A stretch of 5,044 bases of DNA from Gemmatimonadaceae bacterium (lineage in GTDB: Bacteria > Gemmatimonadota > Gemmatimonadetes > Gemmatimonadales > Gemmatimonadaceae): the NCBI GenBank assembly GCA_025936015.1, contig JAICUE010000241.1:1-5044 (forward strand), written 5' to 3'. Both the position numbers and the translations under genes were made by a program. Below the pieces are notes generated by a model. That model did no database searches. It saw only the letters and a list, made by a program, of their open reading frames with translations, and was not told the origin of the DNA. Of this stretch, positions 1 through 5,044 are shown piece by piece; the first letter of the stretch is position 1; each line of letters begins with the position of its first letter.

Positions 1-782
1 CGGATCGCCTTCACCGCCTCACGGAACTCCTGCTCGTTGAGCCGGCGGTGCGTGGCGTCGTACATGTCCTGCGCGATCATGTTGCGATCGCGATCGCGGC
101 TGATGTCGCCCTGGTACTTCGCCAGTGGGAGCTGATAGAGCAGCGCGCTCGGCAGCGAGAACTTGCCGAGGTGGATCTTGTTCTTGTCGATCCCGTATTC
201 CTGGCCGCCGCGATTGAAGATCCACGACGGGCGATCGCCGGGTCCGACCTGTCCGCGCTCGGCGAGGTTCAGCGAGTCCTGGTACTGCCCGAGTCGAGAG
301 GCGAAGACGCTGTCGCGCCGTTCGTCGTCGGTCTTCGGTGCACTGAGGAGCGGGCCCGGTTCCGGCCAGAGCCGACCGTCGCCGAACGCCGGCTGCACGC
401 CGCGCAGCGGACCACCGCCGCCGATGAGCGGACCGCTGCCGCCCGGATCGACTGGCGACACCGCGATGTGCGGGTTTGCCGGCAGCGCGTTCGGCACGAT
501 CAGCGGCGCGCGAAGCATCGGCGCCGTCGGGACGTTGGGCGCCGCCTTGCGATCGTCGCCGCCGTCGATCTGCGCGCGAGCGACGGAGCTGTCGTGGCGC
601 GCGGGGAGCGGCACGTAGATCAGCTGCTCGGGCGGCGGGGGAACGAGATGCTTCTCCTGGCCGAAGAACGACATCAGCGGACCGGGAACCATCACCACGC
701 GCACGAGCAGCGCGATGCCCGCGAGGTGCAGCGCGAGCGAAGTCGCGAGCGAGCGATAGTCGCGGCGCCGCTGCGGGATCAC
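1..782 (-). CDS. Hypothetical protein with TonB-like N-terminal membrane anchor (partial, 3' end beyond the left edge)
   Basis: This reading frame is open for 260 codons from a GTG at 782 and leaves the window, so its C-terminus is unseen. The N-terminus is basic (residues 5-10 include four Arg), followed by a hydrophobic stretch at about 12-32 containing SLALH, with S15 and H19. That Ser-x3-His spacing matches the anchor of E. coli TonB (S16, H20), where these residues couple to ExbB/ExbD. Next come a proline run (P48-P51) and a Pro/Gly-rich region to about residue 142, as expected of a periplasmic spacer. From about 145 the protein becomes charged and more globular, with a basic GIDKNKIHLGKF segment. 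No TonB C-terminal domain is visible in the part present. The GTG overlaps the aminotransferase stop (GTGA), and starting further downstream would remove the anchor. The likely topology is a single-pass inner-membrane protein with a periplasmic body. The role is unknown: it could be a TonB-like energy transducer or an unrelated anchored protein. Confidence 0.72.
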   Translation of the reverse strand, partial: MIPQRRRDYRSLATSLALHLAGIALLVRVVMVPGPLMSFFGQEKHLVPPPPEQLIYVPLPARHDSSVARAQIDGGDDRKAAPNVPTAPMLRAPLIVPNALPANPHIAVSPVDPGGSGPLIGGGGPLRGVQPAFGDGRLWPEPGPLLSAPKTDDERRDSVFASRLGQYQDSLNLAERGQVGPGDRPSWIFNRGGQEYGIDKNKIHLGKFSLPSALLYQLPLAKYQGDISRDRDRNMIAQDMYDATHRRLNEQEFREAVKAI

Positions 783-1963
783 GCGAGCGCGCCCTGCATG
801 CGGGTCAGGAGACGTCCGGCGCGCGTTGCCGCTTCACGGAGACGCTCCGGCGGCTTGACGAACGAGACGCGGAAGAAGCCTTCGCCGCCCGCGCCTAACG
901 CTGAGCCGGGAAGCACGACCACACCCTCCTCGTCGAGCAGGCGGTCGGCGAAGCTGCGGCTCGCGATGCCCTCGGGGAGCGGACACCAGAGGTACATCGC
1001 CGCGCGCGGCGTGGCGCACGGGAAGCCGGCCGCGCGGAATGTATCGGCGGCCGCGTCCCGGCGCTCGCGAAAGATCGCGACGTTTCCCGGAACCCAGCTC
1101 GCCCAGCTCTCGATCGCGGCCACACCCGCTGCCTGCACCGCCATGAATGCTCCAGTGTCAACGAACGTCTTCACCTTCGACAGCGCGGCGGCGATCGGCG
1201 GGCGCGCCACCGCCCACCCGCAGCGCCAACCCGTCATGTTGTACGTCTTCGACAACGAGTGGAACTCGATTGCGACGTCGTCCGCTCCCGCGATCTCGAA
1301 GATGCTCGGCGGCAGGTAGCCGTCGTAGGCGAGCTCCGAGTAGGCATTGTCGTACACCAGCAGAATGTCGAGTTCCCTGCACTGCTCGACGACGCGTTCG
1401 AGGTAGTACCGGGGCGCGATCGCCGCCGTTGGATTGTTCGGGTAGTTGAGATACAGAATCCGCGCCCGGCGCAGCACGTCGGCCGGGATGTCCTCCAGCT
1501 CGACCAGAAAGTCGCGCTCGGCGCTGAGCGGGACGGTGTACGCCGTCCCTTCGCCGAGCAGCGTCCCGCCAAGGTAGGCGAGATAGCCGGGTTCGGGAAT
1601 GATGGCGACGTCGCCGGCGCCGATGTACGCCATCGCGAGATGGGCAATTCCCTCCTTCGATCCGATGAGGGGGACGACCTCGGTGTACGGATCGAAACGC
1701 ACGCCGAAGCGCTGCTCCATCCAGCGGGAGATCGCCTCGCGATAGGCGGGGAGCCCGAGGCCGAATCCGTAGCGGCTCATCCCCGGCTCGTCGGCGGCGC
1801 GCTTGAGCGCTTCGATCGCCGCGGGTGGCGGCGCGAGGTCGGCGTCGCCGGCGCCAAGGTCGATCACGTCGACGCCCTGCGCGACGAGCTCGCGCTTGCG
1901 CAGCGGGACGTGCGCGCCCGGATAGGCCGGGAGAGTCGCGAACCGTGGCGCCAGGCGCGGCAT
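779..1963 (-). CDS. Class I PLP-dependent aminotransferase, LL-diaminopimelate aminotransferase-like
   Basis: A 394-residue fold-type I aminotransferase, the usual size for the family. It should transfer an amino group between an amino acid and a 2-oxo acid in the cytoplasm. Visible landmarks are GSKEG (101-105, cofactor phosphate region), NYPNNPT (173-179, with the conserved Asn at 177), D205 and Y208 in YDNAYSE, the PLP-binding lysine K239 in SLSKTYNMTGWR, R247, and R365, the expected carboxylate-binding arginine. The SLSKTYNMTGWR signature and the GSKEGIAH segment resemble the DapL/AlaC-like branch more than classical aspartate aminotransferase. DapL makes LL-diaminopimelate for lysine and peptidoglycan synthesis. 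Two deviations from that branch are GDAD at 39-42 where GDPD is usual, and NPTAA at 177-181 where NPTGA is usual. I chose ATG 1963 because family homology begins there, an SD-like site precedes it, and upstream in-frame sequence is only the FAH gene read in another frame. The class is secure; the substrate is not. Confidence 0.93.
   Translation of the reverse strand: MPRLAPRFATLPAYPGAHVPLRKRELVAQGVDVIDLGAGDADLAPPPAAIEALKRAADEPGMSRYGFGLGLPAYREAISRWMEQRFGVRFDPYTEVVPLIGSKEGIAHLAMAYIGAGDVAIIPEPGYLAYLGGTLLGEGTAYTVPLSAERDFLVELEDIPADVLRRARILYLNYPNNPTAAIAPRYYLERVVEQCRELDILLVYDNAYSELAYDGYLPPSIFEIAGADDVAIEFHSLSKTYNMTGWRCGWAVARPPIAAALSKVKTFVDTGAFMAVQAAGVAAIESWASWVPGNVAIFRERRDAAADTFRAAGFPCATPRAAMYLWCPLPEGIASRSFADRLLDEEGVVVLPGSALGAGGEGFFRVSFVKPPERLREAATRAGRLLTRMQGALA
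791..795 (-). promoter_or_regulatory. Possible ribosome binding site for the TonB-like gene
   Basis: On the minus strand AGGGC lies inside the end of the aminotransferase gene, 8 bases before the GTG at 782. It is a weak Shine-Dalgarno match but correctly spaced. Together with the GTGA stop/start overlap it supports GTG at 782 as the start. Confidence 0.35.
893..899 (-). repeat. GTTAGGC heptamer, copy 1
   Basis: Minus-strand GTTAGGC, extended to CGTTAGGC. It lies in the aminotransferase gene and supplies the rare TTA codon of Leu356. Confidence 0.6.
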
Positions 1964-2574
1964 CAGCGATCCGCCTTCACACCATTGCTGACGCGGCTGA
2001 TTCCGGCGATCTCGACTTCGACGGTCTGGCCCGGTGCGAGGGGTGCGACACCGGCCGGTGTCCCGGTGGCGACCAGGTCGCCCGGCTCGAGCGTCATCAC
2101 GTTCGAGATGTACGCGAGCAGCGCGGGAATGGAGAACACCATCTCCGACGCCGATGCCCGCTGCTTCTCGACGCCGTCGACCCGGGTGATCACCGTTAGG
2201 CGCTGCAGCTCGGACGGGGCGTCGCCCGGCTCGCCAAGAGGGCAGAAGCTGTCGAAGCCCTTCGCCCGCGTCCACTGGCCGTCGCTCTTCTGCAGGTCGC
2301 GGGCGGTGACGTCGTTGACCGCGACGATGCCGCCGATCGCGCGCGCGGCGTCCCGTTCGCTCGCCTTGCGCAGCGTCTTGCCGATGACGATCCCGATCTC
2401 GCCTTCGAACTCGACGCGTGAAGAGACCGACGGCAGCACGATCGATTCGCCGCTCCTGATCACGCTCGACGGCGGCTTGAGAAAGATCAACGGCTCCTTC
2501 GGTACGTCGTTACCGAGTTCCTTGGCGTGCTCGCGATAGTTGCGGCCGACACAGACGATCTTTCCTGGGAGCAT
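1963..2574 (-). CDS. Fumarylacetoacetate hydrolase (FAH) family protein, FAHD1-like
   Basis: A 203-residue cytoplasmic enzyme of the FAH fold, slightly shorter than human FAHD1 but covering the whole catalytic domain. The family cleaves or decarboxylates 2-oxo or 2,4-dioxo acids using Mg2+ or Mn2+. All expected residues are present. GRNYREHAKE (10-19) holds H16 and E19, matching the His-x-x-Glu lid dyad of FAHD1. E57 and E59 in EGEIGIVIG, with D88 in NDVTARD, form the metal-binding triad. K105 in RAKGFD matches the active-site lysine. TGTPAGV (170-176) is the family's C-terminal signature. Likely activities are acylpyruvate hydrolysis or oxaloacetate decarboxylation; an isomerase/decarboxylase of aromatic catabolism (HpcE-like) is an alternative. 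ATG 2574 is the only plausible in-frame start and places KIVCVGRNY at the N-terminus as in homologues, although I see no clear SD before it. The stop overlaps the aminotransferase start by one base (TGATG), so the two are probably translationally coupled. Confidence 0.93.
   Translation of the reverse strand: MLPGKIVCVGRNYREHAKELGNDVPKEPLIFLKPPSSVIRSGESIVLPSVSSRVEFEGEIGIVIGKTLRKASERDAARAIGGIVAVNDVTARDLQKSDGQWTRAKGFDSFCPLGEPGDAPSELQRLTVITRVDGVEKQRASASEMVFSIPALLAYISNVMTLEPGDLVATGTPAGVAPLAPGQTVEVEIAGISRVSNGVKADR
1971..1977 (-). promoter_or_regulatory. Ribosome binding site for the aminotransferase
   Basis: The minus strand reads AAGGCGG, one mismatch from AAGGAGG, ending 7 bases before the ATG at 1963. 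It sits inside the last codons of the FAH gene. It decides the start of the aminotransferase, whose open frame otherwise extends upstream to 2275. Confidence 0.6.
2195..2201 (+). repeat. GTTAGGC heptamer, copy 2
   Basis: Plus-strand GTTAGGC, extended to CGTTAGGC. It is antisense to the FAH gene, where it creates the CTA codon of Leu126 followed by ACG. Confidence 0.6.
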
Positions 2575-2643
2575 ACGTGGCCAAGCGATGAGGTGAGGTC
2601 CGCCGCGCGACCCGCGCGCCGCGACACGGCCGACGAAGCCGGG
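2575..2643. other. Short intergenic gap between helicase and FAH genes
   Basis: This 69-base GC-rich gap is the only non-coding stretch in the window. I see no recognisable -35/-10 pair, no SD-like sequence near the FAH start, and no T-rich tract. A small perfect inverted repeat, CGCGCG-N3-CGCGCG (2604-2618), is present. Without a following T run it is not a convincing terminator in either direction. Read-through from the helicase gene into the FAH gene is therefore possible. Confidence 0.6.
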
Positions 2644-5044
2644 CTACGCCTCGTTCGGTGAATAGAAGATACGGACCTCGTCGAGAATCTTCGACCACGA
2701 AGTGAACAAGCGCCGCGCCGGAGGCAGCGATTTCACCAGCTCGCGGCCGTACGGCTTGCTCGTCGCCCGCGGGTCGGCGAGGATTACCACGCCGCGATCG
2801 GTCGCCGTGCGGATGAGCCGGCCGAACCCCTGCTTCAATCGCAGCGCGGCGTGCGGCATCATGTACTCGGCGAATGGATTGCCCCCCCGCGCCTCGATCG
2901 ACTCGCAGTGCGCCGCGGTCACCGGCTCGGTGGGAACGCGAAAGGGAAAGCGCGAAATGAGCAGTCCGCGCAGCGCGCGTCCGGGCACGTCCACCCCTTC
3001 CCAGAACGACGCGGTGCCTAACAGGATCGCACTGCCGTTGTCGCGGAAGCGGCGGAGCAGCGCATCGCGTGAATCTTCGCCATGGACGAGCAGCGGCCAG
3101 CGGCGCTCGACGCCGCGAGCGCGCAGCTCGACCGCCGCGGCGCGGAGATCCTTGTGGCTGGTGAACAGGATGAACAACCCGCCATCCGAGGCGTCGGCGA
3201 GATCGATCGTCGCCCGGACCACCGCCTGGAAGTGTGCGCTCGCGTCAACGTTAGGCGCGGGAAAGTCGCTCGGCACCGCGAGGATCGACTGCGACGGGTA
3301 GTCGAAGGGCGACGGGAAGACGTCGGTGTGCGGGATGACGTCCTGCTCGTCGAGCCCGAGCCGCGAAGCGAGGAACTCGAAGCGATTGTCCGTCGCGAGC
3401 GTCGCGCTGGTGATCACCGTCGTCTGTGCGCGCTTGAAGAGATCCTCGCGCAAAATGGGCGCGAGATCGAGCGGCACCGCCGAGACGGCGACGCCGCGGT
3501 CGCGTCCGCGCACTTCGATCCAGCGCACCGTCGGCTCGGCGTCGGCGGCCGGGCGAAGCGCGTTGCGCAACGAGTCACCCGAAGTCTGCAACCGCTTGCC
3601 GACCGCGCGGATTTCGTTGAGCAGCGGCGCCACCGATTCCTCGAGCTTACCGCTCCCCTCGAGGCGATCGCGCACGATTCGCAAACCCTCGTGCAGCAGC
3701 TCGATCTCGGCCAGCAGGTCGCTCAGTGCGACGTCAAGCCCCGCGCGCCACACCGGATGACTCGCGAAGTCGTCGGTGAGCCGCATGATCGGGACGCCCG
3801 CTTCCATCAGCACCGTGTCGAGCAGGTCGAAGACGAGCGCGCCCTTCTCGCGCGCGGCGTGCACCGCCGGCGCGAGTCGCTGGTTGACGAGATCGAGGCT
3901 CGCCGCCGAGAGAAGATCCGTCTGCGACAACAGCTTGCCGACCAGCGACGCGAGCAGTCCCCGTCCCTGCTTCCGCTCGAGCCGATTGAACGCGCGAACG
4001 AGCGCGCGCCGGGTGACGGTGGCGCCGAGGTGACCGGCCGCCGCATCCTCGAGATGATGTCCTTCGTCGATGACAAGTCGATCGTACGACGGCAGCACCG
4101 CTGCTTCCTCCCAATTCTGCGTCGCGCGCCTGACGGCGACGTCGCTGAGGAGCAGGTGGTGGTTCACGACGACGACGTCCGCCTTCGCTGCCTCACGGCG
4201 CGCCGCGTATACGAAACACTTCTGATACGCCGGACATTGCAGCCGCGTGCAGAGATCAGGCTCGGCCGCGACCTCGTCCCAGATCTCGGGACGCGGCGGC
4301 GTCGCCATGTCGGCGACCGAACCGTCCTTCGTCCGCTCGGCCCACGCCGCGATCGCCGCGAGTTCGTTCCGCTCGCCGACGTCGAGCAACGTCCCTTCAT
4401 TCGACCGCGCCTGCTCGAGTCGCGTCAGGCAGAGATAATTGCGCCACCCCTTCAGCATCGCGAAGCGAACCGGCTGGTCGCTCAGCGCTTTCGCGAGGAA
4501 CGGGAGATCCTTGCCGATCAACTGCTCCTGGAGATTGATCGTGTTCGTGCTGACGATCGTCCGCTCGCCATTCGCGGCTGCCCAGCGGAGCGCAGGCAGC
4601 AGGTAGCCTAACGATTTGCCGACCCCGGTCCCTGCCTCGAGGAGCCCGATGCCGCCCTCGCTGTAGAGGCGAGCGATAGTGGTCGCCATCCGGCGCTGGC
4701 TGGGCCGGTCCTCGTACGCGCCATGCAGCGCGGCGATCGGCCCGTCGGGCCCGAGGTCAGCGTCGATCGCATCGGGATCGAGGGTGACGAGCGGATCGTG
4801 GCGCGGCACCTCGACGACGACATAGAGCTCGGTCGCGGCGTTGTCGACGATCCCGAAGCCGATCCCATCGCCGTGGATTCGCGCAGCGACATCGAGGTCG
4901 GCAGGCGACGGCTCGAGCAGCCCCGACGGATGATTGTGCACCAGCATCTCGCCGCGCTTGGCGAACCCCGGCAGCGCGAGCACCTTCCCGACGTCGCCGC
5001 GAGCGACGACGCGCGCGGTCGCGACGCGTCCCTCGTCATCGACC
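2644..5044 (-). CDS. JAB/MPN+ (RadC-like) domain fused to DinG-family Fe-S DNA helicase (partial, 5' end beyond the right edge)
   Basis: Residues are numbered from the first full codon at 5043; 799 are visible and the start is off the window. The frame stays open upstream of the GTG at 4983, and those residues continue the JAB fold, so that GTG is not the likely start. Residues about 1-80 form a RadC-like JAB domain with a complete H-x-H-x7-S-x2-D metal motif: H36, H38 (HNHPSG), S46, D49. The upstream JAMM glutamate would lie beyond the edge. After a short linker, a DinG/XPD superfamily 2 helicase fills the rest: Walker A GTGVGKS (138-144), four cluster cysteines C205, C265, C270, C276, DEGH box (326-329), ITSATL (544-549), motif V GTASFWEGVDVPG (676-688) and motif VI QGFGRLIR (738-745). 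Such enzymes unwind DNA 5' to 3' using ATP, acting on R-loops and damaged replication intermediates. Every helicase motif is intact and the helicase part is close in length to E. coli DinG. The JAB domain occupies the place of the exonuclease found in Firmicutes DinG. The helicase call is secure; the role of the JAB domain is unknown. Confidence 0.95.
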   Translation of the reverse strand, partial: VDDEGRVATARVVARGDVGKVLALPGFAKRGEMLVHNHPSGLLEPSPADLDVAARIHGDGIGFGIVDNAATELYVVVEVPRHDPLVTLDPDAIDADLGPDGPIAALHGAYEDRPSQRRMATTIARLYSEGGIGLLEAGTGVGKSLGYLLPALRWAAANGERTIVSTNTINLQEQLIGKDLPFLAKALSDQPVRFAMLKGWRNYLCLTRLEQARSNEGTLLDVGERNELAAIAAWAERTKDGSVADMATPPRPEIWDEVAAEPDLCTRLQCPAYQKCFVYAARREAAKADVVVVNHHLLLSDVAVRRATQNWEEAAVLPSYDRLVIDEGHHLEDAAAGHLGATVTRRALVRAFNRLERKQGRGLLASLVGKLLSQTDLLSAASLDLVNQRLAPAVHAAREKGALVFDLLDTVLMEAGVPIMRLTDDFASHPVWRAGLDVALSDLLAEIELLHEGLRIVRDRLEGSGKLEESVAPLLNEIRAVGKRLQTSGDSLRNALRPAADAEPTVRWIEVRGRDRGVAVSAVPLDLAPILREDLFKRAQTTVITSATLATDNRFEFLASRLGLDEQDVIPHTDVFPSPFDYPSQSILAVPSDFPAPNVDASAHFQAVVRATIDLADASDGGLFILFTSHKDLRAAAVELRARGVERRWPLLVHGEDSRDALLRRFRDNGSAILLGTASFWEGVDVPGRALRGLLISRFPFRVPTEPVTAAHCESIEARGGNPFAEYMMPHAALRLKQGFGRLIRTATDRGVVILADPRATSKPYGRELVKSLPPARRLFTSWSKILDEVRIFYSPNEA
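3016..3022 (-). repeat. GTTAGGC heptamer, copy 3
   Basis: Minus-strand GTTAGGC, the only copy preceded by T rather than C. It lies in the helicase gene and supplies the TTA codon of Leu675, just before motif V. Confidence 0.6.
3250..3256 (+). repeat. GTTAGGC heptamer, copy 4
   Basis: Plus-strand GTTAGGC, extended to CGTTAGGC. It is antisense to the helicase gene, where it is read as CCT-AAC (Pro-Asn, residues 597-598). Confidence 0.6.
4606..4612 (-). repeat. GTTAGGC heptamer, copy 5
   Basis: Minus-strand GTTAGGC, extended to CGTTAGGC. It lies in the helicase gene and supplies the TTA codon of Leu145, immediately after the Walker A serine. Confidence 0.6.

Noticed and set aside
48..1319. 423-residue open frame on the plus strand
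   Set aside because: It runs antisense across both the TonB-like gene and the aminotransferase, is strongly Arg/Ala-biased and has no motif.
1964..2275. N-terminal extension of the aminotransferase upstream of ATG 1963
   Set aside because: The extra 104 residues are the FAH gene read in another frame, resemble no aminotransferase, and an SD-like site precedes ATG 1963.
1259..2539. 426-residue open frame on the plus strand
   Set aside because: It is antisense to the aminotransferase and FAH genes, both of which have full catalytic signatures on the minus strand.
2604..2618. CGCGCG-N3-CGCGCG inverted repeat as a terminator of the helicase gene
   Set aside because: The stem is only six base pairs of alternating C and G with a three-base loop and no T run on either strand; such repeats are common by chance at this base composition.
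3082..4611. 509-residue open frame on the plus strand
   Set aside because: It lies opposite the helicase gene, whose motifs are all intact. The translation is Arg-rich and low in recognisable motifs, as expected for an antisense frame in GC-rich DNA.
4981..4983. GTG at 4983 as the true start of the JAB-DinG protein
   Set aside because: The frame is open to the window edge and the 20 upstream residues look like a continuation of the JAB fold; starting at GTG would remove part of it.
4620..5044. JAB domain as evidence of a ubiquitin-like or CBASS defence operon
   Set aside because: No E1, E2, ubiquitin-like, cyclase or effector gene is visible and the downstream neighbours are metabolic. The HNHPSG form is closest to RadC. 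Sequence to the right would be needed to reopen this.

Overview
The window is GC-rich (roughly two thirds G+C by eye) and almost fully coding. All four supported genes lie on the minus strand, so transcription runs from the right edge to the left. A TonB-like inner-membrane anchor in the leftmost gene implies a Gram-negative (diderm) bacterium. Protein style, base composition and the recurring GTTAGGC heptamer fit Gemmatimonadota, but this assignment is tentative because no rRNA or other decisive marker is present.

Layout in transcription order. (1) 5044-2644: a large protein cut by the right edge, with the metal-binding core of a RadC-like JAB/MPN+ domain joined directly to a complete DinG/XPD-type iron-sulfur DNA helicase. 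(2) 2643-2575: a 69-base gap with no convincing promoter or terminator. (3) 2574-1963: a small fumarylacetoacetate hydrolase (FAH) family enzyme of FAHD1 type. (4) 1963-779: a class I PLP aminotransferase of the LL-diaminopimelate aminotransferase-like branch, whose start overlaps the FAH stop by one base. (5) 782-1: a protein with a TonB-type N-terminal anchor, starting at a GTG that overlaps the aminotransferase stop by four bases and running off the left edge.

Genes 3 to 5 look like one translationally coupled unit. The two enzymes both belong to families acting on 2-oxo acids or amino acids, so a shared small-molecule pathway is plausible, but the substrate cannot be read from sequence. 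The helicase gene may be co-transcribed with them or may only be a neighbour.

The two observations most worth following up are the JAB-DinG fusion and a scattered heptamer, GTTAGGC/GCCTAAC. The heptamer occurs five times and contains every in-frame TTA leucine codon in the window. I see no tRNA, rRNA, CRISPR array, insertion sequence, integrase or phage gene. Apart from the unusual fusion, the region reads as chromosomal housekeeping or metabolic DNA rather than a mobile island.
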